From positions 248,001-312,000 of the forward strand of contig NZ_OEQK01000001.1 in assembly GCF_900240405.1 (NCBI RefSeq): a DNA stretch of 64,000 nucleotides, given 5' to 3'. The stretch is from Salirhabdus sp. Marseille-P4669 (GTDB lineage: Bacteria; Bacillota; Bacilli; Bacillales; Alkalibacillaceae). Below, piece after piece: positions 52,321-60,943 of the stretch (positions are counted from its first letter, which is position 1; each line of letters begins with the position of its first letter). The notes beneath the pieces were generated by a model that saw only the letters and a list, made by a program, of their open reading frames with translations, was not told where the DNA came from and made no database searches. A program made the translations under genes and the position numbers.

Positions 52321-54429
52321 TTATTTATTCTTACCTTTTCCGTTGTTTTCTTTGAGAATCACTTCGTACTCAAATTCAACAGAATCTAAGATATCCTGTG
52401 GAGCAGCATAATACGTATGCATATAGTTGTTTCCGTTCTTGAACAACTGGCGAAGCTGTAGGGCATCTTGTTCTGTAACATTAAATGGATCTACGTGTAT
52501 CACTTTGTATTTTCCATTCTTTTCGTTAATAAATGTTACACCATACTCAACATACTCTTTTAATACTTCTCCAATTGATTGCAATCCGTCTAGACTAGAG
52601 CCATCATAGAGAACATCGCCATTAATTGCAATGTTATCGACAAACCATCCGGAATTGTTTGAAGCCCAATCTGTTAAGTAGCGGAAGGAAACGAGTACTT
52701 CTTGACCAGCGTATTGGCTTAAGTCAAAAGTTTCTGTTTGCCATCCATCATATGTGCCTGTGAATCCTGGGACATTTTCTTTGATTTTTGGATAGCCTTG
52801 TTCTACTACATCGGAACGTGTATTTTCATTTTCAAGTGATGTCCAAGTTTCTCCACCATCTGTAGATACTTGTACCATACCGAAATCCCACTGTTCTTCG
52901 ATATCAACATAGTTATCGAATGTTAATGTAGCCTCTGATAAGTTCGTTAAGTCAGCCTCAAAAATCATTGTGTTATCTGCTTCGTCACCTTGGTTGCCCC
53001 AGTATACCTGGTTGTCAGAGCCTAATGGGTCGGCTACTGTTTGCCACTTTGTACCGAAGAAATCAACACCATCAAATTTAATTGTATCGATTTTGCCATC
53101 GAATTCGAGCTTCTTAAAGTCGCCACCCCAAGCAGGGACACCTTCTTTTTCGTATACTTTTGCTTCTTCAAATTTAACCGTTTCCCCACGTGGTGTGCCG
53201 TCCTCGTTTAAAATGTCATTGCGGAGGTCGATATTTTCAAATCCGTAAATTCCACCTTTTCTACCTGATTTATCATCAATCAGCAGAGCTGTGGAAAACT
53301 GTTTATAAACATCTTGGAAATCCATGTTGATTCCATTGTTTTCGAGAGCTTCATTGACACTATCAATACTATTAGTAGGGTTTAAAGCAATTTCTCGAAT
53401 GAATTCTTGACCGAATTGTTCATAATTGTAAAGCATGAACAGCTGAACCAATGCATAATCTGCAATGGTTTCTGGGCCAGTTTCAGCGCTATAGTGCTCA
53501 TCCCAGGCAGTTAATGAATTTTCAGGGTGATCTAATAAAAACTTGATGGAACCAGTGTCTAGACCATATCCACCTAAGAACTCAGAGAAGGTAGACATCC
53601 CTTCATTTACCCAAGTGGTTTCATCGCTATCATTGTCATCATGAATTAAGTGTTGTAATTCATGGATAGTAGTACCATAAAACGTATTTTCTAAACGCTC
53701 TTCCCAATTGTTTGTATCAATTGTAATAATGTTACGATCCATATACATTTCTAATGTAGACCAGTAAAATCCAGCTACAAAGAATGGGTATGTAGGGTCT
53801 TGATAGTTTTCATCTTGAATATTATCAACAAGCATTACAATTTTGTCGCCATCGCCTTCGTAGTAATCATCTGGTAATCCAACTAGTCCAGGTACTACTG
53901 CATTACTACCATCATGGCTATCTGGCATTCCGAAAAATTCTGTATCTGTTGGATAAATGTTTTCATCAAATTCCTTAGCTAGCTTATCTACTTGTTCCTG
54001 AGTAACCACATGTGCCTCACGTGGGTCACCTTCAGGGAAGGATAGGTCGTCCGCTACCCAGATTTCTACATGCTCACCCACACTACGAAGTGTAAACTCT
54101 TTAAATGCTAGGTTACGATCTAAGAAAAGCTTTGTTCCGCCATCATAAGTGAAATGGCCATCTGAACTATCTGCTTCAGCACCTTCTGCCTCGTTGAAGT
54201 TAATTTCATCTGCCTGCTCCTTAATCTTCTCTAGAGCTGCCTTCTGAAATTCTTCATCTTCAGCAAGCTTATTCAAATAGCCGTCAATATCCACTCGATC
54301 CGTATACTGCTTCGTATCAAAGTCTGCCCACTTTGATACCTCTGGTGAACTGACAGCTGCTGTTGCAGGCGTAACTAATCCAACAGTTAGCGCCCCAATG
54401 GATAATAAAGAGAAAAGTTTCTTTTTCAT
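52321..54429 (-). CDS. Secreted zinc metalloprotease (immune inhibitor A-like)
   Basis: A 702-residue exported protease: signal peptide (1-24, TPATA-AV), an acidic pro-region, a catalytic domain with HELQHLIHD (HExxH at 256-260) and a downstream Glu in TTWVNEGMSTF, then a beta-sandwich of the choice-of-anchor/MAM kind (about 440-620; DNYVDIEEQWDFGMVQVSTDGG, SGWFVDNIAING). The architecture is that of M6-like immune inhibitor A proteases, shorter than the B. cereus forms. The mature protein is strongly acidic, as in salt-adapted secreted enzymes. The C-terminus is basic (NNGKGKNK). GGGAGG precedes the ATG. Confidence 0.85.
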   Translation of the reverse strand: MKKKLFSLLSIGALTVGLVTPATAAVSSPEVSKWADFDTKQYTDRVDIDGYLNKLAEDEEFQKAALEKIKEQADEINFNEAEGAEADSSDGHFTYDGGTKLFLDRNLAFKEFTLRSVGEHVEIWVADDLSFPEGDPREAHVVTQEQVDKLAKEFDENIYPTDTEFFGMPDSHDGSNAVVPGLVGLPDDYYEGDGDKIVMLVDNIQDENYQDPTYPFFVAGFYWSTLEMYMDRNIITIDTNNWEERLENTFYGTTIHELQHLIHDDNDSDETTWVNEGMSTFSEFLGGYGLDTGSIKFLLDHPENSLTAWDEHYSAETGPETIADYALVQLFMLYNYEQFGQEFIREIALNPTNSIDSVNEALENNGINMDFQDVYKQFSTALLIDDKSGRKGGIYGFENIDLRNDILNEDGTPRGETVKFEEAKVYEKEGVPAWGGDFKKLEFDGKIDTIKFDGVDFFGTKWQTVADPLGSDNQVYWGNQGDEADNTMIFEADLTNLSEATLTFDNYVDIEEQWDFGMVQVSTDGGETWTSLENENTRSDVVEQGYPKIKENVPGFTGTYDGWQTETFDLSQYAGQEVLVSFRYLTDWASNNSGWFVDNIAINGDVLYDGSSLDGLQSIGEVLKEYVEYGVTFINEKNGKYKVIHVDPFNVTEQDALQLRQLFKNGNNYMHTYYAAPQDILDSVEFEYEVILKENNGKGKNK

Positions 54430-54691
54430 CCGTTAACCTCCCTATAATATTTTAAATTAAAACTATTACTCTACTATGATTTCATATTTTTCGGAATATT
54501 CGAATAGGTAAATGCATTTATCTTTTCGACTGCTCTCTCGCACAAAATAGGTATATAGTCCTGTTTCACTTACATTTTTTCATGCTTTCTTACTAGCTTC
54601 GATATAAAATGTATAGTCCTATTCAAATAGATTACAGTTTATTCCAAAATATTCTAAAAATTATATCAACAAATGACAGAATTACGTGTAT

Positions 54692-54720
54692 AATGTAAAT
54701 GGATTGGTATTTTTGTAAGG
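54692..54720 (+). promoter_or_regulatory. Promoter of the 49-codon ORF
   Basis: An extended -10, GTGTATAAT (core near 54690-54700), lies 17 bases from a weak -35 (TCAACA). Exact bases are approximate. A transcript would begin just before the AAGGGGG ribosome site of the small gene at 54730. Confidence 0.55.
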
Positions 54721-54729
54721 GGGAAAAGC

Positions 54730-54879
54730 ATGAATACCATTTATACGTATGAAGCTCTTATTGAGGAATTCGAGTGCAAGCTGAAACGAAAGCTAAATAA
54801 GAGCGAAATGAATTTCCTAAACTGGTTATCAGACCAGTACCTTGAAGGAAATCAGTGGAAAAGAACGGGCAAATTCTAG
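54730..54879 (+). CDS. Small hypothetical protein (49 residues)
   Basis: A 49-residue ORF with a strong ribosome site (AAGGGGG), an extended -10 promoter upstream and a perfect terminator downstream, so it looks like a complete small transcription unit. The product is helical: EALIEEFECKLKRKLN, then NFLNWLSDQYLEGNQWKR. I do not recognise the family. No signal or membrane segment. Confidence 0.7.
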   Translation: MNTIYTYEALIEEFECKLKRKLNKSEMNFLNWLSDQYLEGNQWKRTGKF

Positions 54880-54900
54880 CACACTGATTTTATAAGGTAG

Positions 54901-54927
54901 CCACCTTGTTTATAAGGTGGTTTTTTT
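54901..54927 (+). terminator. Terminator of the 49-codon ORF
   Basis: CCACCTT pairs with AAGGTGG over a 6-base loop, followed by T7. Confidence 0.9.
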
Positions 54928-55090
54928 GTGTTTTACAAACGATGAAATTAGGACTTGAAGCAGGTTTTGTAAAGAGGTGATAAGTCTAGTTCTGGCGCCC
55001 TTTATTTTACCTGTACAAGGTCTTCCTATGCATAGTTATCCTTTATTTTCACAAGATAAGAGGAGATTAAGAAGAGAAAGGATATGAGCT

Positions 55091-56485
55091 ATGGATTGGC
55101 TGGCAGTTGTACCATTTGCGGTTGTGATCCTTATGGCTGTGTGGACGAAGGAAGTGATACCTAGCCTATTTTTAGGTGTGATTGCAGCGGGTTTTCTTTC
55201 AGAGCTACATTGGCTAGATGGATTAACAGCTACTTTGCGATACATCATCGAAGGATTAACAGATCCAAATAACTTAAAAATCATTATCTTTTTATATTTA
55301 TTTTCAGCACTTGTATCCCTTATCAAGATGGCTGGGGGTATTAAAGGCTTTGTTCGTGTCGCATCCTCAAAAGTAAAAACGAAAAAAAGTGCAATTTTCC
55401 TTACTTGGATATCGGCAGTTGGTACTTTTGCAGCACCAAGCTTTCGGATTGTAACCATTGCTCCTGTCATGAAGGCGTTACGTAAAAAGGTGAGTATGAC
55501 GAAGGAGGAGCTTGGATTTATTATTGAAACGACTGCTTCTCCTCTTATTGTCCTTATTCCAATTGCTACAGCCTTTGTTGGGTATATGACTTCTGTCATT
55601 GAGCTGTCTATCCATCAGGCAAATATCGAAGGAGATGCGTACAGTCTTTATATTCGTAGTATACCTTTTAATTTTTTCGCCTTTGCTATGCTTGCAACTG
55701 GCATTTACTTTGCCTTTTTTCATAACGCGAAAAAACCTCCAAGGGTGACCGATGAAGCGGAAAAGGATGAAGAGTGGGTGGATTGTCATCCAGTAGTAGC
55801 GAAAGACCTGCCAGAGCGTCCTATTTTTCTGATTTTGCCATTGATTAGTATTATTTTCTTTACCTTTTTCTTTATGTATGTGCTTGGACTCGGTAGTGGT
55901 ACAAGGGGATTGGAGATTTTTTTAGAGGCAAATGTCTTGGATGCGATGGTATTTGGTTTATTAATCACAATGGTGTGGTTAGTTTTAGTGCTACTTCGAG
56001 AATTTAAGCTTAAAACCATGATGACCTTTTTAGTTGATGGTGGGAACGAAATGATGGGGGTAATTGTTTTATTAACGTTAGTTTGGGCTTTAAGTAAAGG
56101 TTCCGAGGCAATGCATTTTGCGGATATCATTTCTTCCTCCTTATCGTGGATCCCTCCATCCTTAGTTGCGGGGCTCGTGTTTTTGGTTGGATGTGCTTTA
56201 TCGTATTTTATCGGATCCTCTTGGGGTACGTGGGGGATATTAATGCCAGTGGGTGTTTCGATTGCACAAGTATCTGGTGTGGATTTGGCGTTTGTAATTG
56301 GTGCGGTGTTTGCAAGTGGTACCTTTGGGGCATTTGCTTCCCCGTTAAGCGATGATACGAATACAACAGCAGGTATTTTAGACCTCAATCCAATGCAATA
56401 TGCAAAGTTTAAACTGAAACCATCTATCATAGCAGCCGCAATAGCAGGTGTTTTGTTTTTCGCTTTGCCATTATTTATTTGGTAA
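55091..56485 (+). CDS. NhaC-family Na+/H+ antiporter
   Basis: A 464-residue membrane protein with about 11-12 helices of the NhaC/ion-transporter family. Typical are SLFLGVIAAGF near the N-terminus, LTWISAVGTFAAPSFRIVTIAPVMKAL, YFIGSSWGTWGILMPVGVSIA and FGAFASPLSDDTNTTAGI. Family members exchange Na+ for H+, or amino acids or organic acids; the cargo is not certain from sequence. The ATG at 55091 follows AGGATATGAG. It is a single gene. Confidence 0.88.
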   Translation: MDWLAVVPFAVVILMAVWTKEVIPSLFLGVIAAGFLSELHWLDGLTATLRYIIEGLTDPNNLKIIIFLYLFSALVSLIKMAGGIKGFVRVASSKVKTKKSAIFLTWISAVGTFAAPSFRIVTIAPVMKALRKKVSMTKEELGFIIETTASPLIVLIPIATAFVGYMTSVIELSIHQANIEGDAYSLYIRSIPFNFFAFAMLATGIYFAFFHNAKKPPRVTDEAEKDEEWVDCHPVVAKDLPERPIFLILPLISIIFFTFFFMYVLGLGSGTRGLEIFLEANVLDAMVFGLLITMVWLVLVLLREFKLKTMMTFLVDGGNEMMGVIVLLTLVWALSKGSEAMHFADIISSSLSWIPPSLVAGLVFLVGCALSYFIGSSWGTWGILMPVGVSIAQVSGVDLAFVIGAVFASGTFGAFASPLSDDTNTTAGILDLNPMQYAKFKLKPSIIAAAIAGVLFFALPLFIW

Positions 56486-56588
56486 AGGTATGCCAGTGGG
56501 AATATACCCCACTGGCTTTTTATGTAATTTTTTAACCAAATGCAGAATATAGTAAAGATATAAAACTATGAAAAATACAATAAAACTA

Positions 56589-56644
56589 TTTACAAAATCG
56601 TAAAACATTGTATAATAATAAAACATATTGTATTTTTATGCATA
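56589..56644 (+). promoter_or_regulatory. Promoter and ARG-box-like operator of the amino-acid ABC importer
   Basis: TTTACA (56589-56594), 16 bases, then TATAAT (56611-56616) make a strong sigma-A promoter. Just downstream, ATTGTATTTTTATGCATA (56627-56644) matches the reverse ARG-box consensus at about 15 of 18 positions. This suggests control by ArgR/AhrC and arginine or a related amino acid as the cargo. Confidence 0.55.
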
Positions 56645-56662
56645 ACAAGGGGGACATAATAA

Positions 56663-57454
56663 ATGAAAAAACGACTTATTTTACTTTTCGCAATTGCGAT
56701 GACGGCATTAGTAGCTTGTGGTAGTGATGATGCATCAGGAGATGGTGATAGTGATGCGAAAGAACTAAAGGTTGTAACAGATGCAGCATTTGCTCCTTTT
56801 GAATATTTAGAGGGGGAAGAGGTTGTTGGATTTGATGCAGATTTAGGTAAAGCAGTATTAGAGGAAGCTGGATATACCATGAACTTTGAGCATGTTGGCT
56901 GGGAAAACATGCTATTACAAACCGAGCAGGGAGAAGCTGACTTAGCAATCGCTGGCATTTCCATTACGGATGATCGTAAAAAAACATACGATTTTTCCAA
57001 TCCGTATTTTGTATCGACACAAATGATTTTAGTACCAGAAGACTCTGAGGTTACGAGTGTTGAAGATTTGAAGGATAAGACGGTAGGGGTACAAATCTCG
57101 ACAACAGGAGACAATGAAGCATCTCGTATTTTTGGAGAAAATTCAAGCCAAATCAAAAAATATGAACAAGTACCTTTAGCAATTATGGCGATGCAATCTG
57201 GTGATGTGGATGCGGTCATTGTAGATAATGTTGTGGCACAGGAATATATGAAGACGAATCCGGATGCTGGAGTAAAGGGTGTGTACGATGAGGATTCCTT
57301 TGAAGTCGAATATTATGGCTTTATGTTCCCTAAAGACAGCAAGCTTGCAGGCGAATTAAACGAGGCTTTGCAAGAAGTAATGGACAATGGGACGTATTCC
57401 GAAATTTATAAGGAATGGTTTGGTCAAGAGCCAGATTTAGCTCAATTACAATAA
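56663..57454 (+). CDS. Amino-acid ABC transporter substrate-binding lipoprotein
   Basis: A 263-residue periplasmic-binding-protein-like lipoprotein: signal peptide with lipobox LVAC, then an SBP_bac_3 domain (DAAFAPFEYLEGEEVVGFDADL, ISITDDRKKTYDFSNPYF, KTVGVQISTTGDNEA, MAMQSGDVDAVIVDN). The fold binds polar amino acids. An ARG-box-like site in the promoter suggests arginine or ornithine, while the sequence looks closer to glutamine-type binders, so the ligand is open. AAGGGGG precedes the ATG. The permease gene follows 57 bases on. Confidence 0.9.
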   Translation: MKKRLILLFAIAMTALVACGSDDASGDGDSDAKELKVVTDAAFAPFEYLEGEEVVGFDADLGKAVLEEAGYTMNFEHVGWENMLLQTEQGEADLAIAGISITDDRKKTYDFSNPYFVSTQMILVPEDSEVTSVEDLKDKTVGVQISTTGDNEASRIFGENSSQIKKYEQVPLAIMAMQSGDVDAVIVDNVVAQEYMKTNPDAGVKGVYDEDSFEVEYYGFMFPKDSKLAGELNEALQEVMDNGTYSEIYKEWFGQEPDLAQLQ

Positions 57455-57511
57455 AGAGTAGAAAAAAGTGAAAAGGAACACCTGCAAGTTCTTTCGTTGG
57501 GAGGATTCAAA

Positions 57512-58162
57512 ATGGATTTTAGTATCATCGTAGAATATTTACCTTTCTTTTTAAAAGGAACAATGGTAACCCTAGGGATATCGTTTATGGGAATTCTCAT
57601 TGGAGTACTTGTAGGTCTTTTTATCGCTTTGGGCAAAATGTCACCAAGCAGGATTGTCCGATTACCATTTACGATTTATATAAACATTATTAGGGGAACC
57701 CCAACATTGGTTCAGATTTTTCTCATTCATTTTGCTGTACTGCCTGCTATATATGAGGATCGTACTGCAATTCTTTCCGCTATTGTGACACTAAGTATTA
57801 ATTCATCCGCATATGTTGCGGAAATCTTTCGGGCAGGTATTGAATCCATTCATAATGGACAAATGGAGGCTGCTCGCTCGTTAGGAATGACAAAGGTACA
57901 AGCGATGCGCTTCATTATTATCCCTCAGGCAACGAGAAGGGTAATTCCGCCACTTGGTAATGAGTTTATTACGTTAATTAAAGAATCTTCCTTAGCGGCA
58001 ATGATTGCTGCAGAAGAACTCTTTTACTGGGGAAAAGCAGCTGTTGGGAAATACTACGCTGTATGGGAGCCGTATTTAACGGTAGCATTAATCTATCTTG
58101 TTATTGTTCTGGGTATGACGTACCTTCTCCAAATAGTAGAGAAGAAATGGGTCAATGTTTAA
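57512..58162 (+). CDS. Amino-acid ABC transporter permease
   Basis: A 216-residue permease of the His/Glu/Gln/Arg family with five to six helices. The ATPase-docking EAA loop is present (GQMEAARSLGMTKVQAMRFIIIPQATRRVIPPLGNEF). TPTLVQIFLIHF is typical. The ATG at 57512 follows GGGAGG. A terminator comes directly after the stop codon and no ATPase gene follows, although such operons normally end with one. The ATP-binding subunit must come from elsewhere. Confidence 0.92.
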   Translation: MDFSIIVEYLPFFLKGTMVTLGISFMGILIGVLVGLFIALGKMSPSRIVRLPFTIYINIIRGTPTLVQIFLIHFAVLPAIYEDRTAILSAIVTLSINSSAYVAEIFRAGIESIHNGQMEAARSLGMTKVQAMRFIIIPQATRRVIPPLGNEFITLIKESSLAAMIAAEELFYWGKAAVGKYYAVWEPYLTVALIYLVIVLGMTYLLQIVEKKWVNV

Positions 58163-58164
58163 AA

Positions 58165-58200
58165 GGGTGGCTGGCTATCAATATAGCTAGCCCTTTTTTA
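58165..58200 (+). terminator. Terminator of the amino-acid ABC operon
   Basis: GGCTGGCTA pairs with TAGCTAGCC (one G-U or mismatch allowed), followed by T6. Confidence 0.85.
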
Positions 58201-58296
58201 TGGGAAAAAGAGGGTCGTTACAATTTAATAGATTAGAATGGGGCACAAATTAATGATATACTAATCATTGAATTTGTATGAAAGGGGCTCTCCTAT

Positions 58297-58581
58297 ATGC
58301 CTGTCTCTGATCAAAAGGTTTTAATGAAGATGATGAAGGAGCTACAGCAAGCGATTGAAAATGTCCATGATGCCGGTAAAATGAAGGGGCATGTTCACTC
58401 TGTTCGCATGTTAGCTGATTTACTAATAGATGAGGAATCAACAACGGATGAGTCCGTCGTATTAACAACATTGAAGCAAAGTCCGGCAGTGGAAAATCCA
58501 TCTACATACAAAAGGGAAGAACAACAAAAAGGTGCGATAGACCATGAAGGGGCAAATGGTTCCTCTATATTTGACTTCTAA
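58297..58581 (+). CDS. ywdI: YwdI-like protein (DUF5327)
   Basis: A 94-residue hydrophilic protein with a helical N-terminal half (KVLMKMMKELQQAIENVHDAGKMKGHVHSVRMLADLL) and a disordered acidic rest ending SSIFDF. This matches YwdI of B. subtilis in size and pattern; function unknown. It lies 26 bases before the ywdK-like gene, as in the B. subtilis ywd cluster. AAAGGGGC precedes the ATG. Confidence 0.82.
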   Translation: MPVSDQKVLMKMMKELQQAIENVHDAGKMKGHVHSVRMLADLLIDEESTTDESVVLTTLKQSPAVENPSTYKREEQQKGAIDHEGANGSSIFDF

Positions 58582-58607
58582 ACAATAAATAAAGGGAGAG
58601 GGGTATA

Positions 58608-58973
58608 ATGAAATTTTTTTTACTAGCAGCAATTGTAAATGGTTTTCTCTCTGTTGCTTTAGGCGCTTTTGGAGCCCATGGACTAGAAGGTAGATTAACA
58701 GAAAAAATGTTGAATACATGGGAAAAAGCGGTTACGTACCAAATGTTTCATACCGTCGCATTACTTGCTACAAGCTTTATTGCGATGAAAGCAAATGTAT
58801 CTCTAAATGGAGCGGGATGGTTTTTCTTAATTGGTATCGTGTTATTCTCTGGAAGTTTATATATGTATTCCACTACAGGAATCAAGCTGTTTGCAATGAT
58901 CACACCTCTTGGTGGAGTCGCGTTTCTAATTGGCTGGATTCTTTTAGGTGTTGCAGTACTAAAAAACGTTTAA
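58608..58973 (+). CDS. ywdK: YwdK-like DUF423 membrane protein
   Basis: A 121-residue four-helix membrane protein of DUF423: ALGAFGAHGLEGRLTEKMLNTWEKAVTYQMFHTVALL, FSGSLYMYSTTGIK, ITPLGGVAFLIGW. Function unknown. GGGAGAGGGG precedes the ATG. Its end overlaps by 4 bases with the converging small membrane-protein gene. Confidence 0.92.
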   Translation: MKFFLLAAIVNGFLSVALGAFGAHGLEGRLTEKMLNTWEKAVTYQMFHTVALLATSFIAMKANVSLNGAGWFFLIGIVLFSGSLYMYSTTGIKLFAMITPLGGVAFLIGWILLGVAVLKNV

Positions 58974-59224
58974 AAGTATAAAAAAGTAGCTAGAAAAAAT
59001 ACGAGAATGGCCCTTAGTATTTCGATTACGAAAGCATTGCGATTATGTCGATAGTAATATGCAAGGCCTGCACAAACAAAGCTTGCGGTTAATGCATAAA
59101 AAGCGAATAGAATTAAAAATGTATACTGATCCAACCATATGGCTAGTATGCCAATAATAGCGCTAGCACCCATTAATTTATAATGTAAATCGAATAACTT
59201 GTTGGATTGGTACAATGGGCTCAT
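58970..59224 (-). CDS. Small three-helix membrane protein
   Basis: An 84-residue protein with three hydrophobic segments (about 18-35, 36-57, 64-83) and a short polar N-terminus. I cannot name the family. ATG 59224 lies close to AGGAAAGGTGG; a second ATG (residue 18) is also possible. It lies between ywdK and gerQ in converging orientation to ywdK. Confidence 0.65.
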   Translation of the reverse strand: MSPLYQSNKLFDLHYKLMGASAIIGILAIWLDQYTFLILFAFYALTASFVCAGLAYYYRHNRNAFVIEILRAILVFFLATFLYF

Positions 59225-59266
59225 CCACCTTTCCTATAAAAAATAAATAATGCTTTAAAAAGGAGT

Positions 59267-59300
59267 ATCCTAAAGGTACAAAGGATACTCCTTTTCTTGT
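59267..59300. terminator. Terminator of gerQ
   Basis: AAAGGAGTATCCT and AGGATACTCCTTTT pair as an inverted repeat (about 59259-59296) just after the gerQ end, T-rich on the minus strand. Bounds approximate. Confidence 0.7.
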
Positions 59301-59319
59301 TAAAGGCTTTACCTTTTTC

Positions 59320-59898
59320 TTATGCAAATGGATATTCGTAATTTAATTCTTCGTCAAACGTAATGTAGTCCAGGTAAACCATAAGTAGTAAATACCTTCT
59401 ACCAGTTTGTGGGTCGCTTAATACAATATGATCTCTTCCTGCTGCTTCAACAATTCCTTTAAATACTTTTGCGTTCCACTCGCTATTATTTTCGAAGGTC
59501 ATGTAAACAGTAGCCATTTTGCCTCTGTTTAAACGTAGAATATTTTCAATATACGATTCTTCTTGGAATGGTTGGCCCCCTACTTGCCCAGGGAATCCAC
59601 CGCCACTAGGTACTTGTGGTGGCATCATTCCACCTTGAGTTGGCATCATTCCCATACCAGGCATTTGCCCCCCTTGCATTGGCATCATTCCCATACCAGG
59701 CATCTGTCCCCCTTGCATTGGCATACCTGCACCACCTGGGGCAAAACCACCTTGAGGAAAGCCACCTTGAGGCCCACCAGGAAAGCCTGTTTGTTGCCCT
59801 TGTTGTAGGGGTGCTGCTGGATAATCAAAGTATGGATTTTCTCCCGTATCAAACGACGGAACTCCATAAGAACCTAAATTTTTCTCGTTTTTACTCAT
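59320..59898 (-). CDS. gerQ: Spore coat protein GerQ
   Basis: A 192-residue protein. The N-terminal half is low-complexity, rich in Gly, Gln, Met and Pro, with a 13-residue unit (MPMQGGQMPGMGM) repeated in tandem. The C-terminal domain (from about 110) is the conserved GerQ part: ESYIENILRLNRGKMATVYMTFENN, IVEAAGRDHIVLSDPQTGRRYLLLMVYLDYITFDEELNY. GerQ is a coat protein needed for CwlJ localisation and is cross-linked by transglutaminase Tgl. The ATG at 59898 is best spaced to AAAGGAG. It lies 20 bases after cwlJ. Confidence 0.95.
   Translation of the reverse strand: MSKNEKNLGSYGVPSFDTGENPYFDYPAAPLQQGQQTGFPGGPQGGFPQGGFAPGGAGMPMQGGQMPGMGMMPMQGGQMPGMGMMPTQGGMMPPQVPSGGGFPGQVGGQPFQEESYIENILRLNRGKMATVYMTFENNSEWNAKVFKGIVEAAGRDHIVLSDPQTGRRYLLLMVYLDYITFDEELNYEYPFA
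59628..59718. repeat. 39-bp tandem repeat inside gerQ
   Basis: Two near-identical 39-base units (start CATCATTCCCATACCAGGCA, + strand) plus part-units encode the Met/Gly/Gln repeat. Length variation between strains is likely. Confidence 0.75.
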
Positions 59899-59918
59899 GA
59901 ATGACATTCTCCTTTCTA

Positions 59919-60341
59919 TTAATAAACATTTGGACACTCAGATTGTGTTGGAGCATAAAAACAATGAGATTTAAACCTACCCGTATTCCATTGCCCAAAC
60001 CATTGAGCCGGGCAGCTTCCCTGTGGCATAAAAAACCATAGAGAGTTCGTTGCAGGATGCTCTCTTCGACCATTTAATACTTTAAGTGCCAAATCTAGAT
60101 CCTTCGAACGTGCTCTTTGATAGAAATAGCCTTTCTGTGTAGCTTCAAATCCACCTGGTGATTGAAAAACCATATCTCGAACGGTGCGTAAAGATTTAAA
60201 ATCTAGGCAGTCAGACAGAACACGGTTAACACCTGTGTTCCCTACCATTAACATACCTAATTGTCCGTCTCCCTCAGCCTCTGCTCGCATTAATCGTGCT
60301 AACAGCTTCTGATCCTGAGCCGTAAATGGAATGACAGCCAA
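59919..60341 (-). CDS. cwlJ: Spore cortex-lytic hydrolase CwlJ
   Basis: A 140-residue hydrolase_2 (SleB/CwlJ) domain without signal peptide, as in CwlJ. The catalytic Glu is in LMRAEAEGDGQLGMLMVGNTGVNRV; other conserved parts are VFQSPGGFEATQKGYFYQRA and LWFFMPQGSCPAQWFGQWN...HCFYAPT. CwlJ breaks cortex peptidoglycan during germination, triggered by Ca-dipicolinate, and depends on GerQ encoded next. The start is TTG 60341 behind GAGGTGATTTTG. Expression in the mother cell (sigma-E) is expected, not seen. Confidence 0.95.
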   Translation of the reverse strand: MAVIPFTAQDQKLLARLMRAEAEGDGQLGMLMVGNTGVNRVLSDCLDFKSLRTVRDMVFQSPGGFEATQKGYFYQRARSKDLDLALKVLNGRREHPATNSLWFFMPQGSCPAQWFGQWNTGRFKSHCFYAPTQSECPNVY

Positions 60342-60823
60342 ACAAAATCACCTCACTTTATGACACTACACAGCAGTCTATGTTTTTCGTTGGGTGATTG
60401 TTCCATTTTTTTGATAATTAATCTCTGTAAAATGTATATGTATGGAATGCTCAAATATGAGGATTAAAAGCTTATGAAATGTTGATATTATTGGGGCGGG
60501 CATGGTTCGATTTTAGAGGAGCAGGTGCGTGATTACTATATAAGTTGAGTGTTTCGGGCGACGTGATGCTAGTATGGAATTATTTAGCTACAATGATGGG
60601 CTTGTAATACTGAAGCTTACCTTTTTAGGTTTAGCCGGGCCGAAATTCAGAGGGGAAAACCGGAAATAATTTTAAATATTCGCCATTCAAAGGGAAATAT
60701 TCTTAAGAATCGTAATGTTACGCGTCTGTTTGAACGATTTACTCTTCTAAATCGTATATACGCGTCTAAATTGGCTTTTTATTCTTTAATCAGTGGAAAT
60801 ACGCGCCGTGTTCTACAATTTAC

Positions 60824-60931
60824 TCGCCAAGTGCAACAATTTCGCCAAGTGCGCCAATTTCGCGAAGTGCACCTATCCCGCCAAGTGCGCCAGTTTCGAG
60901 AAGTGCACCGATCCCGCCAAGCGCACTAATC
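60824..60931. repeat. 18-bp intergenic tandem repeat, six units
   Basis: Six 18-base units with core CGCCAAGTGCGCCAATTT: the units start at 60824, 60842, 60860, 60878, 60896 and 60914. They alternate between two variants (CCAATT and CC.ATC ends), suggesting that a 36-base doublet was copied. Confidence 0.85.
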
Positions 60932-60943
60932 TCACCAAAAGAA

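Noticed and set aside
55036-55599. Long minus-strand ORF over the NhaC gene (also 41379-42017 and 42324-42770 over dctM)
   Set aside because: These are antisense shadows of hydrophobic coding sequence, without ribosome sites.
59563-59900. His- and Trp-rich ORFs on the plus strand
   Set aside because: They are antisense readings of the gerQ repeat.
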